Shown: positions 7,838-16,913, counted from the first letter of the stretch. The stretch is DNA of 64,000 nt from [Clostridium] leptum DSM 753 (GCA_000154345.1 DS480350.1:62001-126000), one strand, 5' to 3'. Numbers and translations are program-made. The notes: generated by a model not told the origin, from the letters alone.

Positions 7838-8827
7838 TTGGATAAAATAAGAAAACTGAAGCCTAAAAACTCCTGTATGGCTATTCGAAAAAATTATTTA
7901 TGCGTATCCACTTCAACCACATTGACGCTTTACGATGTGGCTAGCGGCAACGTTATAAATTCCATAAGAGCAAAACGTTCTTTCGGTTATTTAGAGTTCC
8001 TGTCTGATGAGATTATCCTGGTCGAATGCGATAGTGAATATGGCGTTGTTTATCATTTGCCGGATTTCGAGCTAATCAGTAGAACCAAAAAATATGAGAC
8101 TATATGGCCTGATTGTTATCCATTATCTGATGGTATCCATTATATATATCGTTATTCTTTTGTTAATAAAACTATCCGGATAGAAGGAATGTCGTTAAAC
8201 AACAGGCTAAAGGTCGATACCATTGGGGTGGATTCTCCATATGAAATTCCATTGAGAGAAAAAGGCCTGCCGTTTCGTATTTCAAAGTTTTTTTACGATA
8301 ATAGCCGTGATCATGGTGTTGCGGTCATTACCTATTTAAACGAAGGAGATATTTATGAGAATTTTGCATGGTGTGAATTTAATAAAAGCGGTTTATTGAA
8401 AAGTGAACCTTTAGACCGCGCGGATTGCCGTGCGTACTTAGAAGGCTGGTTTTGGGACGACGGTATCCAGTACTACGTTTGCAGCCATATTCCTCCTGAA
8501 GTTTCAGAAAGAAAAGTAATGTTATACAGTTCCAAAGAAAGCAAATGGAGTGCTATTGCTCCCTTAGTGCCTGAATTGGCTCTGTTTAAAGTTGACTGCT
8601 CTCTTAAAAAGAAATATGTGCTGCTGGAATTTTTGGGGCTTTATGGAAATATAACTGTACAAGTTGTAAATTATAAGGATTTAAGCACAATAAAAAAGTG
8701 TACGTTCAGAAACGCTGTCAATTTTCGTGTTCAGGAGGACAAAATCTTGTTGAGCACAAGCAAAGGCAGTTACGTTATGGATATGGATACTTTTATGGAA
8801 ACGGATGAAGATTTGAGAGACCTATAA
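7838..8827 (+). CDS. Beta-propeller-like protein, putative immunity protein of the AHH tip
   Basis: The TTG start at 7838 is preceded by AGAGAGGTG (7822-7830). The 329-residue soluble product consists of recurring short beta-type segments with Trp/Tyr/Asp (for example YDVASGNVINSI and YKDLSTIKKC). This fits a WD40- or YncE-like propeller, but I see no perfect WD repeat. It follows the nuclease tip by 33 bases and is the last gene before a strong terminator, which is where an immunity gene is expected. Binding and neutralising the AHH nuclease would be its role if so. The alternative is an unrelated cytoplasmic propeller. Confidence 0.5.
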   Translation: MDKIRKLKPKNSCMAIRKNYLCVSTSTTLTLYDVASGNVINSIRAKRSFGYLEFLSDEIILVECDSEYGVVYHLPDFELISRTKKYETIWPDCYPLSDGIHYIYRYSFVNKTIRIEGMSLNNRLKVDTIGVDSPYEIPLREKGLPFRISKFFYDNSRDHGVAVITYLNEGDIYENFAWCEFNKSGLLKSEPLDRADCRAYLEGWFWDDGIQYYVCSHIPPEVSERKVMLYSSKESKWSAIAPLVPELALFKVDCSLKKKYVLLEFLGLYGNITVQVVNYKDLSTIKKCTFRNAVNFRVQEDKILLSTSKGSYVMDMDTFMETDEDLRDL

Positions 8828-8912
8828 AGAACCCCCTAAATTCAACTGTTTGCATAAGAACAAGACACTCTGTTAATAAGAAGAGACTCTCGTGACCTTT
8901 GTATTTTACAAG

Positions 8913-8962
8913 AAAGAAGCCGTTTTCCCATCTTTAAGATGAGAAAACGGCTTCTTTATAAA
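8913..8962. terminator. Bidirectional terminator closing the RHS region
   Basis: A 20-bp inverted repeat (8913-8932 with 8938-8957) with one G-T mismatch and a five-base loop. A-rich and T-rich flanks allow it to end both the rightward RHS transcript and the leftward Xre gene transcript. Confidence 0.75.
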
Positions 8963-8970
8963 TAAACGGA

Positions 8971-9312
8971 TTACTTTTTTAAGCTATTAGCAATTTTAAA
9001 TTCACTGATGGTTTTGTTTAAAGAATCAATTTGTCCCGGAGTTAAGGTTTTAATATCCTCAACCATTTTACGGAGCATCTCTGGATTTTGGTTATCTGAG
9101 GCGAAGAACTCCTCCGGTGTAATTTCCAAGTATCTGCAAATATATAGAAAGCCTTCCATAGAAGGAAGATTTTGCTTATTTTCGATCTGCGTGATATATC
9201 CTTCATTTTGTCCTATCGATAAGCTCATCTTCCGGGCCGAGATATTCTTCTGTGAGCGGAGCTGCTGTACTCTGGCAGCAATAAAGTCTTCATAATTATT
9301 GAAGGCTGTCAA
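8971..9312 (-). CDS. Xre-family helix-turn-helix transcriptional regulator
   Basis: 113 residues. An N-terminal Cro/CI-type helix-turn-helix (about residues 12-70) reads RVQQLRSQKNISARKMSLSI, then GYITQIENKQNLPSMEGF. A helical C-terminal tail follows. It is transcribed leftward, away from the structured non-coding stretch and the excisionase/integrase genes to its right. A phage-type repressor in this place may control the integrase module. No co-factor-binding domain is visible. Confidence 0.8.
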   Translation of the reverse strand: MTAFNNYEDFIAARVQQLRSQKNISARKMSLSIGQNEGYITQIENKQNLPSMEGFLYICRYLEITPEEFFASDNQNPEMLRKMVEDIKTLTPGQIDSLNKTISEFKIANSLKK

Positions 9313-9406
9313 ACACCATCACCTCACTATAGTCTATATATCAGGCGTTATATAAAATTCCGAACCTTGAAAAGTTTATGGTAATGCATCGCGCAACAAT
9401 CCGGGG

Positions 9407-9542
9407 AGCGGCGCTTTAAAAGCGATAATCCGTTGATTGCCCAACAACGGCTGCGATGATCCGGGATTATGAGACTTGCCGTATTGTGCTTGACGGCGCC
9501 GCTTTTTTTTGCGGCCGCATCGGCCTTGCATAACCGATGCGG
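9407..9542. other. Cluster of inverted repeats in a gene-free stretch (9313-9734)
   Basis: Between the Xre gene and the excisionase-like gene I see no convincing gene, but there are several dyads: an 8-bp pair at 9407-9414 and 9496-9503 followed by eight T residues, a CCGTTG/CAACGG stem near 9431-9451, and a perfect 9-bp stem at 9515-9523 and 9534-9542. This could be a small RNA with a terminator, a control region or an integration site. The short reading frame starting at 9662 (38 codons) is unsupported. Confidence 0.35.
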
Positions 9543-9734
9543 TTTAACTTTGTGCAATCATTGCATAAAGTAGCATGGGTCAGCCGGTGCGATATTATTC
9601 CCTTGCGGATGGGTCCGAAAAAATCCGCCTGTGCAAAAGTGAAAAAAGGAGTTTGTTGATCATGGAGCATACAGTAGATGAAATAAAAGAAATAATTGAA
9701 TCAGACTCTGATATGGCCCCTAGAAATAAACTCC

Positions 9735-9914
9735 ATGCCCTACAATTTACAGTTGGAAGATCTGATGGGCTTCTTTAATTTTTGCGAGTCAACTACTCGA
9801 AAATTAACACACCAGCCAGGCTTTCCGTATATGAAGACTGGAATTTCAAAGATTCTTATTCCGCGCCCGCTGTTTTTGGAGTGGTATTATACCCATTGTT
9901 TTTACCGAAAGTGA
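9735..9914 (+). CDS. Small excisionase-like helix-turn-helix protein
   Basis: 59 residues from ATG 9735. The core, LEDLMGFFNFCESTTRKL followed by PGFPYMKTGISKILIPRPL, looks like a MerR/Xis-type winged helix: a recognition helix after CESTTRK and a wing built on KILIPR. It lies 142 bases before the tyrosine integrase on the same strand, the usual place for a recombination directionality factor. The upstream frame (9662-9778) overlaps in a different frame, so the start is not certain, and an N-terminal extension lost by frameshift cannot be excluded. Confidence 0.5.
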   Translation: MPYNLQLEDLMGFFNFCESTTRKLTHQPGFPYMKTGISKILIPRPLFLEWYYTHCFYRK

Positions 9915-9952
9915 AGCAAAACGAAATTTGACAAATTCAAATTTGGGGTTAT

Positions 9953-10008
9953 TCTATTAAGCAGATAGGAAATTTGCACCTTGAAAACTAAATACCTGCT
10001 TAATAGAT
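9953..10008. repeat. 12-bp inverted repeat upstream of the integrase gene
   Basis: A perfect 12-bp inverted repeat, 9953-9964 with 9997-10008, separated by 32 bases and ending 48 bases before the integrase start. It could be a binding site for the integrase, the Xis-like protein or the Xre regulator, or a transcript hairpin. Confidence 0.5.
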
Positions 10009-10056
10009 ATTCCGCATTGCTTCAATAAACAAGATAATGAAAGGTTTGTTGAAGAA

Positions 10057-11295
10057 ATGAAAACGACAAAAACAAAAGCAAAGCCTTCAGCTAACAAAAC
10101 CAAAAGATCCAGAAACGGCACCGGCCACGTTCGATTGCGCGCTGACGGGCGCTGGGAAGGGCAGTATTATTTTGAGGGAGAGCGCAAAAGCTGTTACGGC
10201 CAAACGGAAGAAGAATGTCAGGGGAAACTGAATGTTGTGTTAGGCAAGATTTATCGCGGATCTTATATGGACGGCAGTATGATGCCTTTTTACACATATA
10301 TGCATTTCTGGCATGAGAAATATATTCTTGTGAGGCTGGCGACGCATACGAATTATGAGATATATATTGAAAAGCACATCTATCATTCTAAGCTTGGCAG
10401 CATCCCTCTTAAAAAGTTGTGCCTGGAAGATTTTATTGATTTTTTCCGTGAAAAGGAGCTTTCCGGAAGGCTGGACAAGAAGCCGGGCGGCCTTGCGCCA
10501 AAGACGCTGCGCAATATGCGCAATATGATGTCGGAAGCCTTGGCCCGTGCTGTAAACCGTCTTCAGTGGCTGGATCGCAATCCCATAGAGGGCCTGAAAA
10601 CACCTAAAGTCTCTCCACCTCAAATTCAAGTGTACAGCAAATCCCATCAAACCTGTATCGAACAGGCTGCCTTGTACCATGAAGACAAAAATGCGCTTAT
10701 GGTACTGATTGACCTGTATACAGGCTTACGCATCGGGGAGCTGTGCGGTCTTAGCTGGCTTGATTTTGGCCCGGGAAAGGAATATTTTAAGATTCGGCGT
10801 ATCTTAGAGAGATTGTCGAAAAAATGGGCGGAGAATAGAAGTGAGTATCAAAGAATCTTTATGGTTGGAGGTAAAGAGGAGGGGGCCACTGCTCTATATC
10901 TTGGCCCTCCAAAAACGGAAAGCGGAAAACGAGTGGTGTATACGAACGATCAGGCGGTATTAGGCTTTAATCGGATAGAGACTTATCAGAAAAAGATGGG
11001 TTTTTACCGGCCGGATGGATTTCTGTTTGTCAACCAGAATGGAAATCCCTACGAGCCCAGAGCCTATAACAAGCTGTATCGTGACGTACTCCAGAGAGCC
11101 GGTGTGGATTATAGAAAGTTTCACACGCTCCGGCATACTTTCGCCACGCGGGCTTTTGAGTTGGCTTTTGATATTCCTACTTTGGCAGAAATTTTGGGAC
11201 ATGCTCAAAAGACGACTACGGAAAATATGTACGGCCATTCGTTGGATGACACAAAGAAAAGTGCTATGGCTCGCTTCAATCGCAGCGTCGGGTAA
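10057..11295 (+). CDS. Tyrosine site-specific integrase
   Basis: 412 residues with the phage-integrase layout: a basic N-terminal arm-binding region (about 15-60), a SAM-like core-binding domain (about 65-180) and the catalytic domain. The catalytic residues are Arg225 in GLRIGEL, His356 and Arg359 in HTLRHTF, His382 in GHAQ and Tyr392 in ENMYGHS. All are present, so the enzyme should be active. It would cut and rejoin DNA at tRNA-linked attachment sites, since it is followed at 11538 by an intact tRNA gene whose 3' end faces it. Pairs of 12-bp repeats (11345-11368) just past its stop may be its arm sites. Which of the neighbouring elements it moves is not clear. Confidence 0.9.
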   Translation: MKTTKTKAKPSANKTKRSRNGTGHVRLRADGRWEGQYYFEGERKSCYGQTEEECQGKLNVVLGKIYRGSYMDGSMMPFYTYMHFWHEKYILVRLATHTNYEIYIEKHIYHSKLGSIPLKKLCLEDFIDFFREKELSGRLDKKPGGLAPKTLRNMRNMMSEALARAVNRLQWLDRNPIEGLKTPKVSPPQIQVYSKSHQTCIEQAALYHEDKNALMVLIDLYTGLRIGELCGLSWLDFGPGKEYFKIRRILERLSKKWAENRSEYQRIFMVGGKEEGATALYLGPPKTESGKRVVYTNDQAVLGFNRIETYQKKMGFYRPDGFLFVNQNGNPYEPRAYNKLYRDVLQRAGVDYRKFHTLRHTFATRAFELAFDIPTLAEILGHAQKTTTENMYGHSLDDTKKSAMARFNRSVG

Positions 11296-11344
11296 GGAAT
11301 ATTCGGCATAGTAAGGAGGAGACAGAATATGAGTGAATCTTGAC

Positions 11345-11368
11345 AATAGCGGTCAGAATAGCGGTCAA
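11345..11368 (+). repeat. Tandem pair of 12-bp repeats (left copy)
   Basis: Two adjacent 12-mers, AATAGCGGTCAG and AATAGCGGTCAA. A second pair of near-identical 12-mers occurs at 11829-11852, on the other side of the tRNA sequences. The spacing and position next to an integrase gene fit arm-type integrase sites. Confidence 0.6.
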
Positions 11369-11399
11369 ATTCTTGAAAATGACGGCTGGGAATAAAAAA

Positions 11400-11440
11400 G
11401 CAAGCCGTGTCAGAATGAATTATCATCCAACACGGCTTGC
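11400..11440 (-). terminator. Terminator of the leftward tRNA-fMet transcript
   Basis: An 11-bp inverted repeat (11400-11410 with 11430-11440). Read leftward it ends in a T-rich run, placed downstream of the minus-strand tRNA gene. It could also act on the integrase transcript. Confidence 0.65.
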
Positions 11441-11537
11441 AAAATGCATAAATTATGAAAGGAGGAGGATTCACGGAGAATTGTAGGACGCAAATAAAAT
11501 AAGGAAACCCGCAAAGCAAGCAGCTATGCGGGCCGAG

Positions 11538-11613
<76 letters not shown>

Positions 11614-11639
11614 ATATGGGAAGAATATGAAAACAAAAA

Positions 11640-11666
11640 CGGAGGATCCTGCAATAGAATCCTCCG
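11640..11666 (-). terminator. Hairpin between tRNA-Met fragment and tRNA-fMet
   Basis: An 8-bp stem (11640-11647 with 11659-11666). On the minus strand it is followed by a T-rich run and lies just downstream of the 3' end of the tRNA-Met fragment, so it was probably the terminator of the original tRNA-Met gene. Confidence 0.5.
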
Positions 11667-11671
11667 CAACA

Positions 11672-11717
11672 TGGTTGCGGAGGCTGGATTTGAACCAACG
11701 ACCTTCGGGTTATGAGC
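11672..11717 (-). pseudogene. 3' fragment of elongator tRNA-Met, probable attachment-site remnant
   Basis: On the minus strand these 46 bases read from the anticodon loop (GCTCATAACCCGAAGG) through variable loop, T arm and acceptor 3' strand to CCA. The D arm, the 5' acceptor strand and the 5' half of the anticodon stem are missing; on that side the sequence becomes AT-rich and unrelated. The T arm and stems differ from the nearby initiator tRNA, so this is not a copy of it. A break inside the anticodon loop is the usual scar of tyrosine-integrase insertion into a tRNA gene. It places an element end at about 11717, with the element to the right. Confidence 0.8.
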
Positions 11718-11828
11718 TAGTAAATTCAGATGTATATACATTATATAGCGTAATATCCCTTACATTAGTCCTTTATATTGTAGTATATGCCATTTGTTTA
11801 TTCATTTTCTTCACATAATTTATAGACC

Positions 11829-11852
11829 AATAGCGGTCAAGATAACGGTCAA
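11829..11852 (+). repeat. Tandem pair of 12-bp repeats (right copy)
   Basis: AATAGCGGTCAA followed by GATAACGGTCAA, matching the pair at 11345-11368. It lies on the ICE1 side of the tRNA-Met scar, 97 bases before parA. The rest of 11718-11948 is AT-rich and gene-free. Confidence 0.6.
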
Positions 11853-11948
11853 TTAAATAGAATATTGAAGCTGCGGATATCTATTTTTGCAGGTTTCCTA
11901 TCGATTGTTTTGAACTTCAACAGTAAGTTTGAATGGAGGTAGTGTAAC

Positions 11949-12746
11949 GTGTGTAAAGTGATATCCGCTATTTCATATAAAGGCGGAGTTGGAAAAACAA
12001 CTTCTGCTGTTAATATTAGTTCTTATTTGCAGATGCAGGGAAAGCGCGTTTGCACTGTAGATTTAGATCCTCAGCATAACCTTTCTAGGCACTTTGGAAT
12101 CCTGCCTGGTCACTTAAAAAATCGTCCTACCATATACGATGTTATCAATGCGGCAATTCAGGAACAGGAAGACCGAAAAATAGAGCAACTTATTAAGGAT
12201 TGTATTTGTCATTCTACTACAGTAGATGTTATTCCTTCTACTGTAAGGCTTTCCTCGCTGGAGAAGGTTATCCCGTCCATTACCAGCTGCGAGCACTTAT
12301 TGGATTATATTTTATCATTTATTAAGAATGAGTATGATTATATATTTCTCGATGTGCATTCTGGATGGGATATGTTTTCCATCAATGCGTTAACAGCATC
12401 CGACTCTGTAATTATTCCGGTTGAGGCTCATGTTTTAAGCAGTGATGGAATTAATCCTGTAGAAAATATGATTAATTCTGTACGGCGCCGTTTGAATCCC
12501 AAATTGAAAATCGAGGGGATCATAATCACTAAGTTTCAAGGTAACACAAAATACTGCCAGGAAATTTATGAAGTTGTGGAAAATGAATTTGGCGATCATA
12601 TTCACATCTTCGATAGCTTTGTGAAATATGCTATCAAGGTAGCTGAGGCCTCAGCATTTGGTATTTCTTTGCATGAGTATGCTCCTAGAATTGCGCCGGC
12701 AAAGGCTTACGCACAGATCGCCACGGAGGTGATGCAGAGTGCCTAA
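11949..12746 (+). CDS. parA: ParA-family partition ATPase
   Basis: 265 residues from GTG 11949, with GGAGG at 11934-11938. The deviant Walker A motif KGGVGKTT is at residues 11-18, the A' motif VDLDPQ is at 37-42, and FLDVHSG marks Walker B. ParA ATPases bind DNA non-specifically and, with ParB, position or segregate replicons. Here the gene opens the ICE1 operon and overlaps parB by eight bases. Presence of a partition pair in an integrated element suggests that the excised circle is maintained as a plasmid for a time, in line with the RepA_N initiator at 33117. Confidence 0.9.
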   Translation: MCKVISAISYKGGVGKTTSAVNISSYLQMQGKRVCTVDLDPQHNLSRHFGILPGHLKNRPTIYDVINAAIQEQEDRKIEQLIKDCICHSTTVDVIPSTVRLSSLEKVIPSITSCEHLLDYILSFIKNEYDYIFLDVHSGWDMFSINALTASDSVIIPVEAHVLSSDGINPVENMINSVRRRLNPKLKIEGIIITKFQGNTKYCQEIYEVVENEFGDHIHIFDSFVKYAIKVAEASAFGISLHEYAPRIAPAKAYAQIATEVMQSA

Positions 12747-13713
12747 AAAGAGCTTAAAAGAACAGATTCAGTCGATTGAATACCGGGACGCAGATACAGA
12801 AGATTTTGATGATATCATTGACACTACACCGGAAAAGGTAACTTCTTCAGCAAAAAATAAAATTACTATGCTGCCTTTGGAAAAGCTCGTCGAGTATAAA
12901 GATGAAAACTTTGAGAAAATTGCTGGCCGCCCGCAGCCGTTTCGGGAGTATTCTCAGGAAGACTTAGAATCACTAGCCGATAGTATTCTCAAACATGGCA
13001 TCATAACTCCTATTGTTGTTCGTCCATTTGGAATTGATCAATATCAAATTTTAGCAGGAAGAAATCGGACAAGGGCATCAAAAATCTGCGGATTAACAGA
13101 GATTCCGGGGATCGTTCGTAAAGACATTGATGATGTGCAGGCTGCGCTAATCATGATAGACACGAATATAGAACAGCGGCAGAGTTTAACTTACAGTGAA
13201 AAAGCATATGCATACCGTATGCGATTGGAACTAATAGGGCAGCAAGGAAAACGGAACGACTTATCTGGTTCAGAAAAAACAGATAGTTTGGCAGAGGTAG
13301 GAAAAGAACATAAGGAGAGCAGACGTACAGTAGCTTACCTTATCAGGCTTACCCACCTTCTTCCGGAATTGCTGAAGTTAGTTGATGATGGTAAAATCGC
13401 TTTTAAAGTAGGGGTTGAAATGTCCTATTTGGCTCAGGAAACACAGGAATATATTCTTAACACAATTATTCCAAGCGGAGGTAAAATCAAAGCTGGACAG
13501 ATTTCGGACTTGCGTAAAATTGAAAAATATGAAACGTTAAGTGAAGAAATTATACAGCGTGTGTTTCAGAGGCAGAATTCTATATCCCCTTCCCTTACGA
13601 TAAGCGGTACAAAGTTTCAGGAATATGCAGATCTTTTTAAGAACAAAGAGGAAATCGAGAGGCTATTCCTGGAATTTCTAAAGGCATACCGTTATCAACA
13701 AAGAAGCGCTTAG
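12739..13713 (+). CDS. parB: ParB-family DNA-binding partition protein
   Basis: 324 residues from GTG 12739, overlapping parA. The ParB/Sulfiredoxin N-terminal domain (about residues 50-150) holds LADSILKHGIITPIVVRP and the nucleotide-binding motif AGRNRTRA. A central helix-turn-helix (about 155-225) and a C-terminal dimerisation region follow. Known ParB proteins bind parS sites, slide as CTP clamps and stimulate the partner ATPase. I found no obvious parS palindrome nearby. The Box II arginines are present, so the protein looks functional. Confidence 0.88.
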   Translation: MPKKSLKEQIQSIEYRDADTEDFDDIIDTTPEKVTSSAKNKITMLPLEKLVEYKDENFEKIAGRPQPFREYSQEDLESLADSILKHGIITPIVVRPFGIDQYQILAGRNRTRASKICGLTEIPGIVRKDIDDVQAALIMIDTNIEQRQSLTYSEKAYAYRMRLELIGQQGKRNDLSGSEKTDSLAEVGKEHKESRRTVAYLIRLTHLLPELLKLVDDGKIAFKVGVEMSYLAQETQEYILNTIIPSGGKIKAGQISDLRKIEKYETLSEEIIQRVFQRQNSISPSLTISGTKFQEYADLFKNKEEIERLFLEFLKAYRYQQRSA

Positions 13714-13784
13714 CTTTGTGCAACCGGTGCACAAAGTTATTTTCCCTGACCGGGATAATAGATACCGAAATGTGGTGATAGATA

Positions 13785-14633
13785 ATGAAAAAGAAAGTAT
13801 ATATTGTTTTTCTGCTGATATTGATTTTGGTTCTAGTGTCTTGTCAGAATAACGAGACTACGCTATTAGAATCATCAAAGCCAGCAAATTCCTCTGTAGG
13901 TAAGGTGGAATCGAAACATTCAACGGAAAACAAAGAAACGAAACCATCATCACAAGATGAATCATCGACAGCGGGAATCTCCCTGACGCCAGCCGAAAGG
14001 AGTGATCCAGAATTAGAGAGAGAAGACGAAAGCAATGCACAGCAAAGTTCCTCCCAAGCTGTTCAGTCATCTTTTTCTCCAGGATCGGTGAAAAACGGTT
14101 CTGAAAATAAAGGAAGACATGAGCACAGTTATTCAAGGAAGGTAATATCCCCTACTTGTACCTCTGAGGGATATACCAGCTATTCTTGCTCATGCGGGAA
14201 TATGTATACCGATGATAGAGTTCCAGCATTGGGGCATTCATATGGCGAATGGAAAGTGGTGAAGGATGCAACTGTTTCTGAAACAGGATTAGAAGAACAG
14301 GTGTGCAGTCGCTGCGGAGCGAAAAATCAGAAGATAATAGAAAAACGAGAGGAAACGTCTGCTTCTGAATCACCAGAAGAACCCTTTGATATTGAAAGCT
14401 GGATAGTATACGCTCAAAACTATGCGGTGAATACAGCGAAACTTAACCTGGAACCGTCGGCAATTTATTGCTGGGATACGCCGATAGTAGCTGGTTCACA
14501 CTGCGTTTATCTGGAACGGGATATTTCTGATCGGCTCGATCAATATGGAAAGGACCCGAGTATAACAGATGTCTGGATTTGGGCGGAACCCTTGGAAGAT
14601 GGAAGCTATAACCTTTTTATAGGCTATGCGTGA
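13785..14633 (+). CDS. Putative lipoprotein with Cys-rich repeat domain
   Basis: 282 residues. The signal peptide ends in a lipobox (LVSC, Cys20), so it is probably anchored in the outer leaflet of the membrane. Residues 25-110 form a Ser/Glu-rich low-complexity spacer. Next comes a module common in Clostridia surface proteins, HEHSYSRKVISPTCTSEGYT followed by C-x-C and CSRCG cysteine pairs (about 111-185). The last 80 residues are a separate domain with no family recognised. It lies between parB and the large surface protein and is closed by its own terminator. A role in mating-pair contact or surface exclusion is possible but only inferred. Confidence 0.7.
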   Translation: MKKKVYIVFLLILILVLVSCQNNETTLLESSKPANSSVGKVESKHSTENKETKPSSQDESSTAGISLTPAERSDPELEREDESNAQQSSSQAVQSSFSPGSVKNGSENKGRHEHSYSRKVISPTCTSEGYTSYSCSCGNMYTDDRVPALGHSYGEWKVVKDATVSETGLEEQVCSRCGAKNQKIIEKREETSASESPEEPFDIESWIVYAQNYAVNTAKLNLEPSAIYCWDTPIVAGSHCVYLERDISDRLDQYGKDPSITDVWIWAEPLEDGSYNLFIGYA

Positions 14634-14657
14634 TTCGTTAGAAGAAAAGAAAAATTG

Positions 14658-14692
14658 AAAGCACATTGCAAAAAGCAATGTGCTTTTTTGTT
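14658..14692 (+). terminator. Rho-independent terminator after the lipoprotein gene
   Basis: A perfect 12-bp stem (14658-14669 with 14675-14686) with a five-base loop, running into a T tract. Confidence 0.85.
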
Positions 14693-14715
14693 TATCTGAA
14701 AAAGGAGGATTTTCT

Positions 14716-16335
14716 ATGAAAGCGAAGCGATACCTAAATCGCGCTCACAAAGGCATTTCGGTATTTCTGGCAGTGGTCATGGTCTTTTCCGTATTTACGG
14801 GAATGGGAAGTTTTACTGCCAACGCGGCTGCTGAGGAAGCCGAAGTATATATGATTGATTTTCCGCGGTCAGGTGATCCAAATCCCGGAGGAGATTGGGG
14901 CTATCAAAGTCTAGAATTCATGAACGGATGGAATTCTGGGTCGAAAACCAGATTTACAGAGGTTAGATCCATGTACTCCTATGAGGGTGATGTGTGTTAT
15001 TGCATTGAACCAGGCGTTCCCCAATCAATCGGAGATACTTATACAAAACGAGATGAAAACTATTGGGATAATTACCCGTCCGCCTACAACAAAACAATAA
15101 CTCCAGATAAAATAAAACAACTAATCGGAAGAATCCTACAATATGGGTACACTGGGCAAGTTTCTGCGAGCTGGAGCTCCGTAAACGGTGATGATCTGGC
15201 TAACGTCATGGCAACGCAGATGCTGATTTGGGAAGTGATAGTTGGAGAGCGTGATGAATCCTTTAATAAAGTAGGAACCGGCAGCAAGCACGCGGTTTTG
15301 GAGGTGCATAGCAAAACACATCCGCTATACAATCAGATGATGGCTCACTATAAGAGAATTGAAAGCAGTGTCCAGAACCATTCAAAGCTGCCAAGCTTTT
15401 TATCTGGAAGTCCGCAAAAAGCGCAAACTATTGAGCTGATTTGGGATGGAACGAATTATACGGCGGTTTTGACCGATACGAATCAGGTTCTTTCTAATTA
15501 TAAATTTACTTGCAGCGATCCTAACGTTAGCTTTTCAGTGACCGGAAATAAACTTACTGTTACGGCAAAAAAAGCGCCAACCAGCACTTTGACGATTTCC
15601 GCGGTGAAAAGTGCGCAGAGGAAGGGTGTCGTTACTTGGACCGATACGGTATATGGCCCCAACGGCGGAATTCAAGATATGATCACCTATGCACAAACTG
15701 TCAGCGATCCGGTTCAGGGATTTATAAAAACCAAGGTGAGCTATGGTTCAGCCAAGATTGTTAAAACCAGCGAAGATGGCAACATAGCGAATATTTCTTT
15801 TCATATTACTGGAAACGGTGTTGATCAGACAGTGAAGACCAATAGCCGGGGAGAAATCCAGATTGATAACCTCCTCCCCGGCAGCTATACCGTAACGGAA
15901 GCAAACTACGATAAATATGTTCCTCAAAAATCGCAAACGGTGGAAGTGAAGAGCGGCCAGGTATCGACAGTCACTTTTAATAACAGCCTCAAAAAATTTA
16001 ATGTGACTGTGAAAAAGCAGGACTCCGAAACTGGGGAAACTCCTCAAGGGCAAGGCTCGCTGGAAGGGGCAAAATACGGATTATTTAAAGGTGAGGAATT
16101 AGTCGATACTTATGTCACAGATAAAAACGGAGAGTTTGTTACTGACTATTATATCTGTGCGAGCGATTGGACGATTCGAGAAATAGCGCCAAGTGAAGGC
16201 TATCTGCTTGATGAGACTGTTTACCAGGTAGGAGCGGAGCCTCAAAAATATGAAGTAGAGTATAACCATATCAATTTAGGAGTGACTGAGCAGGCGATTA
16301 AAGGAAAGCTTGCTCTCATTAAACATACAGACGAT
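14716..16335 (+). CDS. CnaB/thioester-domain LPXTG-type surface protein, exon 1 (split by group II intron)
   Basis: The start is ATG 14716, eight bases after AAAGGAGG (14701-14708). The first 540 codons encode a signal peptide (about 1-37, cut near ANAAA), then a thioester-type adhesin domain with DVCYCIEPG (Cys94/Cys96) and ANVMATQMLIWEV. CnaB-type beta domains begin near residue 345 (SYTVTEANYD). The frame stops prematurely if the intron is read (TAA at 16345), but exon 1 ends at a codon boundary (Asp540) and exon 2 at 18834 continues the same domain in frame. The spliced protein would be about 1,227 residues. It is exported and wall-anchored, probably an adhesin that promotes cell contact during transfer. 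Confidence 0.85.
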
Positions 16336-16913
16336 GTGCGTCCGTAAGGGCGTATTGATAATGCCTAAAGAGGTACTGGATTGGAGAGAAATCCAGTTGG
16401 TTAGCCGCCTAACCCGGAATCGAAAGATAAAGGGGACAAGAGCATGGCGGAAAAGCATATACGTTTGAAATCAGTGTATAAGCGGGATATGCGAGACCAA
16501 AGGCGTGGCATGGTTAAGGCTAAACTGCTTTAAATCCAGTTTCTTTGCTCTAAGTGTGGAGATGTGCGAAGACTGATTGCGCACATGGACAATTTCTATC
16601 AGTGAAACCGTTGTCGTCACTGATACTCTCTGAAAATGTCCCGGCATACAGGAAGTATGTAAAAGGAATGAACGGAAACCTAAACCACACCCAATGTATC
16701 AATACGACTAAACGGAGATTGCCTAAACCAGAACGCAGAAATGCTATGTGTAATGCCCTATGGCGATAAATCCCAAGTGTGAAAAGCGAGGGAGATGACA
16801 CTGAATATCCGGCATGGCAACGGAGCCGCCATAGTAGTCCGAGTGCGGGAAAGCCGCATACATGGCGAAGGGCGGCAGGTCATTCTATTGATAATCGAAT
16901 GGAGGTATGCGAA

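Noticed and set aside
9662..9778. 38-codon frame before the excisionase-like gene
   Set aside because: It stops early and overlaps the better-supported frame; it could be a frameshifted N-terminus, but nothing confirms that.
11502..11534. CCCGCA/TGCGGG hairpin beside the tRNA-fMet 3' end
   Set aside because: Short stem without T tract; the stronger hairpin at 11400-11440 explains termination.
16655..16660. GTATGT as EBS2 of the group II intron
   Set aside because: It can pair with exon bases but lies downstream of the EBS1 candidate, the wrong order; TGTAT at 16475-16479 is better placed but unproven.
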